NCBI GenBank assembly: GCA_030527765.1
Contig: JAUNAE010000019.1
Location: 1-23,542, forward strand
DNA length: 23,542 nt
Reading direction: 5' to 3'
From: Eubacteriales bacterium
GTDB lineage: Bacteria > Bacillota_A > Clostridia > Lachnospirales > Lachnospiraceae
The position numbers and the translations under genes are program-made. Each line of letters opens with the position of its first letter. Position 1 is the stretch's first letter. Positions 13,606 to 21,526 of this stretch are shown here, in pieces. The notes below the pieces were generated by a model that saw only the letters and a program-made list of their open reading frames with translations, did no database searches and had not been told where the DNA came from.

Positions 13606-16317
13606 TTATACGGTTGGATCTGTCGGATCAAAGTTTCCTGTCATTGGAATCAGTTTGTTTCTTCCGAGAGGTCCTTTTCTTGCTTCGTTGTTGTTGTATA
13701 CACCGTCAAAGATTCTTACGGTTGCGCCGTTACATCTTTCGAAGATGAATTTTGCGTCTGCTACACAGCAGCGGATGCATCCGTGGGATGCCGGGTATCC
13801 GAGAATGCTGTATGGCAGGGACGGTACAGCATATACACTTGGTGACGGGCACGGGATGGAGTGGAAGAAGATTCCGCCTGCTCCGGCTCCGACAACGTTT
13901 GTTCCGTACTGTCCGTAAGACGGTCCCATGAGGAGCTGCCATCTTCCGGATGCTCTCAGGTAGTAGGTTCCCAGTGGTGTCTCTGTTCCCGCTGCTCCTA
14001 CAGATACTCGAATGGATTTTACAGGAACGGTACGGGAGGAGTTGTATACAGTACAAACTCCATTGACACGGTCTACTTCTACATAATATCCACTGGTGTA
14101 GATGTTGGTCAGGTCATTGATTCTGAATCCGTCTGCATCGAAGTAATAACGGAGTCCATCGATCACGACGTTGGTGTTTTTGTAGAATCCATTTCCGGAC
14201 GGGTCTACGTAGCGAACTTTGTTCTCTGTGTTGTTATAGATCAGCCAGCCTGTTCCGAATTTTCCGGTGTAATCCAGATATCCGTAAGTATCCCCGTGCC
14301 ATTTAAAGGTACAAGTCTGCGGACTGTAAGACCAGAAGTGATACAGGTTTTTGTTAATGGTGATCCAGCCCTGTTTGAACAGTTCTCCGTTTGACTGTGC
14401 ATAGAACCAGCGATTGTTGTATCGGATCATGGTTCCTTTGTACATGTTACCTTTGCAGGAAGATGCGGTTGAGATTTCAAAGAAATACTGTTTACCTCTG
14501 ACGGTTGTTCTTCCGGATGCCATTTTTCCTTCCGGTGTGAAGTAGCGTTTGCCGGAGAAACGGTCTTTATAATGGTTTCCGGATTCCGGGAAGTAGTAGT
14601 ATCCTACATAATTTCCGGAATTGTCTGTTACTTTCTTGATACCTTTCTGCTCTACAACTCTTCCGGCAGTTCCACCGAAATAGTAGTAACGTTTTCCTGT
14701 GTTTGCTCCCAGGCGTACCCAGCCGTTTTTGTAAGTTGCCAGCGTACCTGAAGAGGTGAAGTAATAACGATAATTTCCAAATTTCACAAGACGGTCTTTG
14801 TAGATCTTTCCATTGCTGTCGGATCCGTATTTTTTGCCGTTCTGTACGGTTGCAATTTTATTTTTCTGGAGATATCCGTTGTGATCCAGAATGTGGAAGT
14901 TTTTCCCGTCAATTTTTGCAATATAGTATCCTGTATATTTAAGGGCTTTTCCGGTACCTCCACGGAAGAAGAGCCATTTGGTACCTTTTTCTGTTGTGAA
15001 GCTTTCCCAGCGGCTGCGGACATTCTCTCCGGGAATCTCACTGTTTGGATCAAAGTAGTATTTCTCATTCTGATAGGTAACAAGACCGGTTCTCGGACGG
15101 CCGCTGCTGAGAAGAGAATAGTACTTGCCATTGATGTTCAGCATGATTCCGTTGCTGAAACGAGCCATTGCCTGGGTTGGATTCAGATACACACCGGCTT
15201 CATCGAAGTAGTAGAATCTCTGATTCTCATACAGCCAGAAGTTGGTCTTTCTCTGTCCCAGAGTACTGGTTGCAGGTGTTTTTACAAGGTTGTTCTCATA
15301 ACCGGAGTAAAACACTGCTTCGTTGTCGGATGTGAAGTACATCTGTGTTCCCTCGGATCCGTTGTATCCATGGGTTCCGGAAGCAACGCTTGTTCTGGAT
15401 GTAATCAGAATTCCATTGGCATCAAATTTATAAAATCCCACATGCTCTGAGCCGTTTGTACTTCTTGTTTTAACCTTTACAATTCCGTCTGCTGCGGTGA
15501 AGAAGGTTTTCGGACCTGCTTCTGTTTCAGGTGCCTCTCCCGGTTCAACAGGATCTTCACTCGGAGTCTCTGCAGGCTCTTCTGCAGGTGTCTCTGCAGG
15601 ATTTACAATTTCCTGTGCCGGTGTTTCCGGAACGGTTTCGGATACCTGTGGTACTTCTATCGCAGGTGCCTCCTGAACAACCGGTTCTTCTGTCGCAGGC
15701 TCCTCTGTTAACTCTGCACTGACTGTCTCCGGAAGGATTTCTTCCTGTGCCTCAAGAACAGGAATCTCAAAGGTTGTCACCTCTCCTACAGCCGGTACAC
15801 TCTTTCCGGTTGTTTTGATCAGCTTAAATCCCTGGGATACTTTCACCCATGCACTTGCAGATACAGTTACGGTTCCGTCTGCACCTACGCTTACGGAAAT
15901 CTCGTCTTCCACTGCATCCTCTGTCTCAGGTGCCAGTGTTGTCTGAGCCGGTTCCGGTGTAGTTTCAACCGGTGTAGGTCCAACCTGTGATGTTTCGTCA
16001 CCACCGGATGTCAGCTCGTCTTCCAGAGCGTAACCACCACCATCTTCTGCTGCCGGCTGTGTATCCGGAAGCAGCAAAGACTCTCCATTGTCGTAAGCTC
16101 CTTCAGAATTCTCAACAATCAGTTCCCCTGCATCTGCATAAGTGCCTGTCTCCGGAATCTCTTCTCTGATTTCTTCAACTTCCGGTGCGGCTTCGGTGAT
16201 CTGAACTTCTTCGGATGTTAAGAGATCTCCATCCAGCAGTGCGGCTGCCCCTGCTTCGCCTGCCATTGTCACGGAAAGTGTCAGACTCAGTATCATCGCT
16301 GCTCTGTTTCTTTTCAT
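13606..16317 (-). CDS. Large secreted L,D-transpeptidase with cell-wall-binding repeats
   Basis: 903 residues from the ATG at 16317, chosen because a signal peptide starts there (KRNRAAMILSLTLSVTMAGEAGAAA) and AGGAAG stands upstream; a longer in-frame extension to 16428 has neither. Layout: signal peptide 1-25; acidic Glu/Thr/Pro/Val-rich low-complexity stretch to about 285 (PAETPAEEPAETPSEDP); a long run of aromatic/glycine wall-binding repeats (about 290-740; NKLYYF-, GKRYYYFGG-, KYYFD-type); C-terminal YkuD domain (about 755-880) with FFHS (H819) and YPASHGCIR (H845, C847, R849). YkuD enzymes make 3-3 peptidoglycan crosslinks or attach proteins to the wall through the catalytic cysteine. 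There is no LPXTG, so retention is probably through the repeats. The GH25 gene downstream carries the same repeat type; the two may act on the same wall region. Confidence 0.93.
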   Translation of the reverse strand: MKRNRAAMILSLTLSVTMAGEAGAAALLDGDLLTSEEVQITEAAPEVEEIREEIPETGTYADAGELIVENSEGAYDNGESLLLPDTQPAAEDGGGYALEDELTSGGDETSQVGPTPVETTPEPAQTTLAPETEDAVEDEISVSVGADGTVTVSASAWVKVSQGFKLIKTTGKSVPAVGEVTTFEIPVLEAQEEILPETVSAELTEEPATEEPVVQEAPAIEVPQVSETVPETPAQEIVNPAETPAEEPAETPSEDPVEPGEAPETEAGPKTFFTAADGIVKVKTRSTNGSEHVGFYKFDANGILITSRTSVASGTHGYNGSEGTQMYFTSDNEAVFYSGYENNLVKTPATSTLGQRKTNFWLYENQRFYYFDEAGVYLNPTQAMARFSNGIMLNINGKYYSLLSSGRPRTGLVTYQNEKYYFDPNSEIPGENVRSRWESFTTEKGTKWLFFRGGTGKALKYTGYYIAKIDGKNFHILDHNGYLQKNKIATVQNGKKYGSDSNGKIYKDRLVKFGNYRYYFTSSGTLATYKNGWVRLGANTGKRYYYFGGTAGRVVEQKGIKKVTDNSGNYVGYYYFPESGNHYKDRFSGKRYFTPEGKMASGRTTVRGKQYFFEISTASSCKGNMYKGTMIRYNNRWFYAQSNGELFKQGWITINKNLYHFWSYSPQTCTFKWHGDTYGYLDYTGKFGTGWLIYNNTENKVRYVDPSGNGFYKNTNVVIDGLRYYFDADGFRINDLTNIYTSGYYVEVDRVNGVCTVYNSSRTVPVKSIRVSVGAAGTETPLGTYYLRASGRWQLLMGPSYGQYGTNVVGAGAGGIFFHSIPCPSPSVYAVPSLPYSILGYPASHGCIRCCVADAKFIFERCNGATVRIFDGVYNNNEARKGPLGRNKLIPMTGNFDPTDPTV

Positions 16318-16393
16318 TTTCTTTCTTCCTGCCTTTCTTAATATTGCTCTATCAGGTAGATATTTCTGATCCCCCCAATGCCTGCTTACGTTA

Positions 16394-16657
16394 TTATTCT
16401 CCAAGTCCTGACTCAATCGCCTTAACAAGAGCTGTCATTGCTTCTTCTTCGTCCGCCCCTTCACAGACAAGTTCGATTTCATCTCCTCTTTTGACGCATG
16501 CTCCGAGGATGCTCAGCACACTTTTGGCGTTTGCTGTACCACTCTCAAAAGTAAACGTAATCAAAGATTTGTATTTCATTGCTTCTTTACAAAGATTTCC
16601 TGCCGGACGCAGATGCAGTCCTGTTGGATTTTTTATGGTAATTTTCTGACTGAGCAT
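16394..16657 (-). CDS. ptsH: HPr-family phosphocarrier protein
   Basis: 87 residues, the family's normal length. PTGLHLRPAG gives the phospho-accepting His15; NAKSVLSILG gives Ser46, the regulatory site used by HPr kinase in Firmicutes; RGDEIELVCEG follows as usual. HPr takes phosphate from enzyme I and passes it to sugar-specific EIIA; HPr-Ser-P works with CcpA in catabolite control. Both key residues are present, so it may do both jobs, although a second, main ptsH elsewhere is possible. It starts 16 bases after cdaR and is not next to ptsI, so its pairing with the c-di-AMP genes is unusual. The ribosome site (AAGG) is rather far from the ATG, about 13 bases. Confidence 0.93.
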   Translation of the reverse strand: MLSQKITIKNPTGLHLRPAGNLCKEAMKYKSLITFTFESGTANAKSVLSILGACVKRGDEIELVCEGADEEEAMTALVKAIESGLGE

Positions 16658-16673
16658 TCTTCGCTGTTTCCTT

Positions 16674-18065
16674 TCATTCCTCTTCTTCCACTGTAGCGAT
16701 CGGTGCTATGGTAACCTCTGTAGTCACTTCGTCTATGAGCTCATATCCATCCGGAAGTTCCAGAGTGACCGGCACTACAATTCCGGTGCCGTCTTCCTGT
16801 TCTCTCAAATCAATGTAAGCTCTGACGTCTTCCACACGAAAATCGTCGATATCCGGAATCGTTCCATCTTCCGCTTCCACAGCCTTCACACGAAACTCTA
16901 TTTTGTCAAGTGCAAAAGAAACCTGTTTTTTATCTTCAGACATGTCCTTTGTATCATTTTTGTTCTTGGACACGTTTGACACACGGCTCTTCCAATTTTT
17001 CAGATCTTCATCTTCTAAGATGGTGACGATCGCACTTGTCGGAAGACTGAAAGTCTTTCCGCCATCCGGAAGGATGTTGATGCGTACCAGCACTTCATCG
17101 CTGATTCCGTTTGCAAGTTTGAGATCTTCCGGAAGAATTTCCGCAAGACTTACCTTTTCTTCCACGTCGGAATCTTTGCCGCTGATATCAACAGCCTCGA
17201 GTTCTATGCTGTTGTCCTGTTCACTCAACATCTTCAGTGCTTCCTCAGTACCTGCGACAGTTACGGTCTCCGGAACTGTGGAGACACTCTCTGCGATATA
17301 TCCTGTTGCAGGACTGCCGGATGTCTGTGCTCTCAAAGTGATATCCGATCTGGTTGGCCAGAGTTCTGTTGTCACCGTCACCTTTCCCTCATTCTCAATT
17401 TTCAGATTGGACATGGCATATTCCGACAGAGTATCCCCGTTTTTATCAATAACTACAACATCCTCATCGGCTGTGTAATCACTCGTTTTCTTTTCCAGAT
17501 ACGGGTAAACATTCACTGTGTCAATCTTCCCGAGCAGGGACTTCGGCCCGGTAATTCGAATTTTATCCGGATTCACCGTCTGGGTTCCGATTTCATAGCC
17601 CTTTCCAACTTTTGAAGTATTGGAAATGGAGACCATAAATTCATTGGATACCTTTTCCTCCAGAGTTACCTCCAAATTCTGCGGGCTGACACTGACAGCA
17701 GAGGAAAGAATTCCCTGCGTTCCCTGCAAAGAAGCAACAATCGGAATCATCACCGGATCTGTATCAAGGTTCACTGCCTGACGAAGGTCCGCGGTCAGCT
17801 TAATATTGTCTTCCCTGAGACCTTTTAGAGATTTCGCAGTTCCACTGATCGTCACACGGATCGAAGGAGCATCTTCATTTTTCAGACATACCTTTCCGGT
17901 ATCTTCGATATAGGCTTCATTCAAAATTTCGACGGAGGAAATGATAAATGTTCGACTGATGCTTGGATTGTCAATGTTCACTACAAGCAGCCAGATCAGT
18001 ATCGCCGCAATTACAGAAACAATCTTAAGGCCGATATTATTTGTTAGAAGGCTCTTTATCTTCAT
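16674..18065 (-). CDS. cdaR: CdaA regulatory protein with YbbR repeats
   Basis: 463 residues. One N-terminal membrane helix (about 13-31, LKIVSVIAAILIWLLVVNI) is followed by an extracellular region of several YbbR-type repeats of about 85 residues, recognisable by recurring VSVSPQNLEVTLEE / VTVAGTEEALKML / KIRITGPKSLLGKI segments and beta-rich spacing. An acidic tail ends in VEEEE. CdaR anchors beside the diadenylate cyclase CdaA and adjusts its activity. The start codon (ATG, 18065) overlaps the end of cdaA by 29 bases, so the two are coupled. Length and layout are normal. In Bacillus and many Firmicutes the next gene is glmM; here it is an HPr gene. Confidence 0.92.
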   Translation of the reverse strand: MKIKSLLTNNIGLKIVSVIAAILIWLLVVNIDNPSISRTFIISSVEILNEAYIEDTGKVCLKNEDAPSIRVTISGTAKSLKGLREDNIKLTADLRQAVNLDTDPVMIPIVASLQGTQGILSSAVSVSPQNLEVTLEEKVSNEFMVSISNTSKVGKGYEIGTQTVNPDKIRITGPKSLLGKIDTVNVYPYLEKKTSDYTADEDVVVIDKNGDTLSEYAMSNLKIENEGKVTVTTELWPTRSDITLRAQTSGSPATGYIAESVSTVPETVTVAGTEEALKMLSEQDNSIELEAVDISGKDSDVEEKVSLAEILPEDLKLANGISDEVLVRINILPDGGKTFSLPTSAIVTILEDEDLKNWKSRVSNVSKNKNDTKDMSEDKKQVSFALDKIEFRVKAVEAEDGTIPDIDDFRVEDVRAYIDLREQEDGTGIVVPVTLELPDGYELIDEVTTEVTIAPIATVEEEE

Positions 18066-18930
18066 GCTTCTTCTTACCTTTCAGCAGCTGGCGTAATTTG
18101 CTGGTGTCACGCACCTGCTTATTCTGTGCCTTCACCAGTGCTTCCTTCAGGGAATTTCTGGTGACATTTCTTGTTAATCTTCCTCTTCTTGCAATGGAAA
18201 TCTTACCGGTTTCCTCTGAGACAATGATCGTCAGGGAATCGCTGACTTCACTGATTCCAACACCTGCACGATGTCTCGTTCCCAGCTGCTTGCTGAGTTC
18301 CATATTATCTGACAGCGGCAAATAACATGTTGCAGATACGACGCGATCTCCTCTCACAAGGACAGCTCCGTCGTGAAGAGGCGTATTGTGTTCAAAAATA
18401 TTAATCAGAAGCTGGCTGCTCAGTGCTGCATCGATATGAATTCCGGTTCTCTCATATTCTGAGAGGCGCACGTCCTGTTCAATCACAATGAGTGCACCGG
18501 TTTTGTCTTCGCTCATATCAAAGCAGGCTTTTACCAGTTCATTAATGGTACGGTCACTGAAACGTTCTTTCACTTCTTTTCCTGTATCAAAAGGAATCAG
18601 ATTTGCAACAATCTGTTTCTCGCCAAGCTGCTCCAAAACCCTTCGAAGTTCCGGCTGAAATATAATGATGATACCGATAATCAACACATTGGCAAGATTC
18701 TTTACAATCCACAAAATGGTGTTCATTTTGAGGAGATAGGCAATCCCCACAAATCCAATGACAACGAGAATACCTTTCAGAAGCGTATAGGCTCTCGTAT
18801 ATTTGATCCATACCATGAACTCATAGACAAAGAAAGCCAGAACAATAATCTCCAGTATATCCGTCGGCCGAATATAAGGAAGTGTGATTTTTGTGTAAAG
18901 CGTTTTCAGATACATAACGATTGCCTGCAT
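18037..18930 (-). CDS. cdaA: Diadenylate cyclase (c-di-AMP synthase)
   Basis: 297 residues; ATG at 18930 behind a strong AGGAGGTG. Three membrane helices span about 24-90 (ILEIIVLAFFVYEFMVWI; LLKGILVVIGFVGIAYLL; VLIIGIIIIFQPELRRVLE). The DAC domain (about 100-255) carries LHDGAVL with the DGA motif at 187-189 and LGTRHRAGVG with the RHR motif at 219-221, both needed to join two ATP molecules into c-di-AMP. A basic tail (KGKKKHEDK) follows. c-di-AMP controls potassium, osmolyte and cell-wall balance in Firmicutes. Just upstream are two membrane proteins of unknown role, 100 bases away; downstream is cdaR with a 29-base overlap. Confidence 0.96.
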   Translation of the reverse strand: MQAIVMYLKTLYTKITLPYIRPTDILEIIVLAFFVYEFMVWIKYTRAYTLLKGILVVIGFVGIAYLLKMNTILWIVKNLANVLIIGIIIIFQPELRRVLEQLGEKQIVANLIPFDTGKEVKERFSDRTINELVKACFDMSEDKTGALIVIEQDVRLSEYERTGIHIDAALSSQLLINIFEHNTPLHDGAVLVRGDRVVSATCYLPLSDNMELSKQLGTRHRAGVGISEVSDSLTIIVSEETGKISIARRGRLTRNVTRNSLKEALVKAQNKQVRDTSKLRQLLKGKKKHEDKEPSNK

Positions 18931-19030
18931 AATTCACACCTCCTGTCCTTTCTGTGTTATACATGTTCATTCGGATTCCTGCACTTCGCTTTGCTCTTTG
19001 CAAGTAACCGAATCGCTGCTCTCCAAAAGA

Positions 19031-20206
19031 TCAGAGATCTCTCAGAGATTCTTCCAGTTTCTTCTCAAAATCTACCTGATCCAGTCCCCCGGCCGGGTTC
19101 TGATTCACCGGAACGCCTCCGTTATTTGGGACTTCTGTTTGATTCATAACTCTTCCATTGTTCGGAATTCTCCCGTTATTCGGAATTCCGTTTCCTACAG
19201 GAGGCACTTGGGAATAAGATCCTCTCTGAAAAGCTTTTCCTCTCTCCTGTTCTCTCATCTGAGATTCCTTCGGAGACTCTTCTCTGGCATTCGTAATTTT
19301 CTTAATGCTTCTCTCAGAAGCCGCAACGGTTGCCTTCGGCACCGCTTTTACATAGTAGTAATATTCATCATCTTCATACTCCAATCGTTCCGTACGGCTG
19401 TAATCTCCTCCGAAGAAGAAGAATTCAATGATCAATCCGATAATGACGGACACTACCGTCTGAATTGCCACCTGCATCATATTCACCTGAACATCCAGGA
19501 ACATTCCGCCGATGACCATGCAAAGCACGTAACATACACCACCGATAATGATGGAAATTCTCCAGGCATAATCGAAGGATCTTGTTCTGATCAGATTTAC
19601 AAGCAGAATGGTTACGAGGAAAGCAAGAATGGTGAGCCACATTGCCCAATCCTGGATAAATCCGTCTGCAAGAATCTTTGCCTTCTCTACAGTGACAAGA
19701 TCTTCTGCACTAAGCTGTGGTGCAAGTACACGGAGAAGACGTACGAAATAATAAATAATGACACCGCTGATTGCCGGGAATACGGTAAATACATTTCCCA
19801 GAAGTCCGCTTCCAATCGGAAGCAGCACACGGATGTCAAAACTGAAAGCCAGCGGGGTACATACGAGAACTATGTTCTGGCCGCCGCTGAAACGAAGGAA
19901 CAGAATTGCCATCAGAAGCACCAGTACCAGTGCAAAGGCTCCGGCCTCCAGACAGATTGCATAGGCATGTCCGATAATCATGAGGAATCCGGCAAATACC
20001 GTCACTCCGGACGGAAGAATCGAGCAGACAAGTGCCAGAATCAGCACAACAAACATATTGTTAAGCTGTGACATATATCCGAGATTCTGATTGATCCACA
20101 CGAAAAAAAGGAGGGCTACTGCGAATTTCAAAATCGGCTGAAGATACAAGGCGTATCTCCCGTACAGATTTTTGAGCTTCTGTTTAAATTCGATCAGTGC
20201 TGTCAT
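19031..20206 (-). CDS. Multi-pass membrane protein of unknown function with low-complexity cytoplasmic tail
   Basis: 391 residues; ATG at 20206 behind AGGAGGAG. About nine hydrophobic segments fill residues 20-275. Then comes an abrupt charged junction, RLEYEDDEYYYYVKAVPK (about 281-298), and a hydrophilic tail of about 90 residues with repeated NNGR units (GIPNNGRIPNNGRVMNQ). I do not recognise an assigned family. Such proteins are often called hypothetical or permease-like in Lachnospiraceae. The start overlaps the 150-residue membrane protein gene by 23 bases, so the two are coupled and may form a complex. cdaA follows 100 bases later, which makes a role in osmotic or wall control a possibility but no more. 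The tyrosine/acid junction and the NNGR tail look like a cytoplasmic interaction segment (inference). Confidence 0.8.
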   Translation of the reverse strand: MTALIEFKQKLKNLYGRYALYLQPILKFAVALLFFVWINQNLGYMSQLNNMFVVLILALVCSILPSGVTVFAGFLMIIGHAYAICLEAGAFALVLVLLMAILFLRFSGGQNIVLVCTPLAFSFDIRVLLPIGSGLLGNVFTVFPAISGVIIYYFVRLLRVLAPQLSAEDLVTVEKAKILADGFIQDWAMWLTILAFLVTILLVNLIRTRSFDYAWRISIIIGGVCYVLCMVIGGMFLDVQVNMMQVAIQTVVSVIIGLIIEFFFFGGDYSRTERLEYEDDEYYYYVKAVPKATVAASERSIKKITNAREESPKESQMREQERGKAFQRGSYSQVPPVGNGIPNNGRIPNNGRVMNQTEVPNNGGVPVNQNPAGGLDQVDFEKKLEESLRDL

Positions 20207-20636
20207 GATTCACTCCTCCTGCTTTGTAATTTCCCTGAGTTCTTCGGTTCTCCCGGGTATACATTTTTTCAAGTTTTGATAATTCCTGATAATAATTCTT
20301 GACACTTTTCTTGGCAAGATGATACTTCACACTGTATTGAATATAAGTCAAAACGGAATATGCAACCAGTGCAATCAAATATCCTCCCACAAGGAATTCA
20401 CCGAGATAAACGATATCCATGCGGTGAATGTTCTCCATCAGATAATCCCCGTAGTAAGCCGCAAGTCCTGCAAGAACAAGGAGATAACCGATCGTTACCA
20501 GAAAAAAGTTCTTTATCAGTGCAATTCCGATGTAGTCACTTCGATAATATTTGCTGATGGGCAGATGCTTCTTTCCCTGGGTCTTTTCATATAGTGCAAG
20601 TTTATTCATTACTTTGATTTTTTCAGCATTCAGCAT
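20184..20636 (-). CDS. Small membrane protein of unknown function
   Basis: 150 residues; ATG at 20636 with AAAGGGAG 8 bases upstream. A basic N-terminus (residues 1-40) is followed by two hydrophobic segments (about 41-62, IKNFFLVTIGYLLVLAGLAAYY; 76-100, VYLGEFLVGGYLIALVAYSVLTYI). A charged cytoplasmic tail, YQELSKLEKMYTREN (about 116-130), is likely helical or coiled. I do not recognise a family. It is the first gene after a good promoter and overlaps the 391-residue membrane protein gene, so the pair is probably made in equal amounts. Confidence 0.78.
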   Translation of the reverse strand: MLNAEKIKVMNKLALYEKTQGKKHLPISKYYRSDYIGIALIKNFFLVTIGYLLVLAGLAAYYGDYLMENIHRMDIVYLGEFLVGGYLIALVAYSVLTYIQYSVKYHLAKKSVKNYYQELSKLEKMYTRENRRTQGNYKAGGVNHDSTDRI

Positions 20637-20672
20637 AGTTTCACTCCCTTTTAGAGATAATCATACAGTTTT

Positions 20673-20701
20673 ATTGTATCATATAGAAAAACATCTGAAA
20701 A
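20673..20701 (-). promoter_or_regulatory. Sigma-A promoter of the membrane-protein/cdaA operon
   Basis: On the minus strand: TTTTCA (-35, 20696-20701), a 17-base spacer ending in TGA, and TACAAT (-10, 20673-20678), giving an extended -10 (TGATACAAT). The start would be near 20666, about 30 bases before the ATG at 20636. Just upstream an inverted repeat GGAATA/TATTCC (20715-20720 and 20743-20748) with inner TTAC/GTAA could be an operator; nothing in the sequence names the regulator. Confidence 0.65.
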
Positions 20702-20803
20702 GCTTTTTCAATTAGGAATACGACGGTTACTGTTCAAGGTAATATTCCGCAAAGTGTTTTCATGCTTTTTCTGTATGTATCCTCTTACAAGATTCGCGTT
20801 TGA

Positions 20804-21526
20804 CTAGGCTTCACCCCCACCGGGATGTACTCCCATACAGAGTGTGAGAAAGTAGACCTTCTCTGCACCTGCCTTCCGAAGGCATACAGCCATGGCATCT
20901 ATAGTACTTCCTGTTGTGTACATATCATCCACCACGAGAACACATTCTCCCGGAATTCTCTCTCTTGCCTCAAAGGCCCGGGAAAGATTCTGCATTCGTT
21001 CCTCCGCAGTAAGCTTCTTCTGGGATTTTGTATTCCGAATCTTACGAACCAGCTGATTGTCTGCAGGAATGGAAAGCTGTTCACCCACCATCCGGGCGAG
21101 ATGCCAGGACTGGTTAAAGCCCCTCATCCGTTCCTTTCTCCAGTACATGGGGACCGGAACAATTCTCTGAACCTTCCAGATCTTCTGCTTTTCCTTCAGA
21201 AGCCCACTCATACACGCCGCATAATAATCCCCGTATTCCCGGCATCCAAAGTACTTATATCTCTCGATGGAATTTTTCCACCCCTCATTATACAAAAACA
21301 CACTGCATCCTGCTGTAAACTCGTGTATCCTTTTCAGACACTCTCCGCAAAATTCTTCCTGTTCTTTCACGGGATGTCCGCATTTCATGCACCGGCTTCC
21401 CCGAATGGGTACAAGTTCCCGGTCACACTCCGGACAAATCAGCGACCTCTGATTCTTCAGAATCTCATGGCACCATGGACAGTGCCTTGGATAAAGTATA
21501 TTCAGAAAAGAGTTTTTTCTTTTCAA
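20804..21526 (-). CDS. comFC: ComF-family phosphoribosyltransferase-like protein
   Basis: 240 residues. The start is TTG at 21526: GAGGAGGG lies just ahead and no ATG precedes the zinc-binding part. The N-terminal double zinc motif has CPWC, CPEC, CMKC and CGEC pairs (about 16-64). The C-terminal PRTase fold has IVPVPMYWRKERMRGFNQSWHLA (about 122-144) and the PRPP loop VLVVDDMYTTGST (about 193-205). ComFC is needed for DNA uptake in naturally competent bacteria and is also widely kept in species without known competence; its exact reaction is unclear. The start overlaps the recD2 stop by 4 bases (TTGA), so the two genes form one unit. Confidence 0.93.
   Translation of the reverse strand: MKRKNSFLNILYPRHCPWCHEILKNQRSLICPECDRELVPIRGSRCMKCGHPVKEQEEFCGECLKRIHEFTAGCSVFLYNEGWKNSIERYKYFGCREYGDYYAACMSGLLKEKQKIWKVQRIVPVPMYWRKERMRGFNQSWHLARMVGEQLSIPADNQLVRKIRNTKSQKKLTAEERMQNLSRAFEARERIPGECVLVVDDMYTTGSTIDAMAVCLRKAGAEKVYFLTLCMGVHPGGGEA

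Noticed and set aside
13402..13845. Plus-strand open frame over the gap between the GH25 and transpeptidase genes
   Set aside because: It runs through a strong terminator stem and into the antisense of the YkuD domain; no motif is seen.
15531..16169. Repetitive Glu/Pro/Thr-coding DNA considered as a CRISPR or satellite array
   Set aside because: The repeats are irregular, in frame and encode the acidic stalk of the transpeptidase; no fixed repeat-spacer pattern exists.
16318..16428. 37-residue N-terminal extension of the L,D-transpeptidase
   Set aside because: It would bury the signal peptide and overlaps the HPr gene; AGGAAG supports the ATG at 16317.
20790..20806. Possible fourth copy of the 33-bp repeat after comFC
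   Set aside because: Only about nine bases (AGTCAAACG on the minus strand) match, and the core ATTCGCAATCC is not kept.
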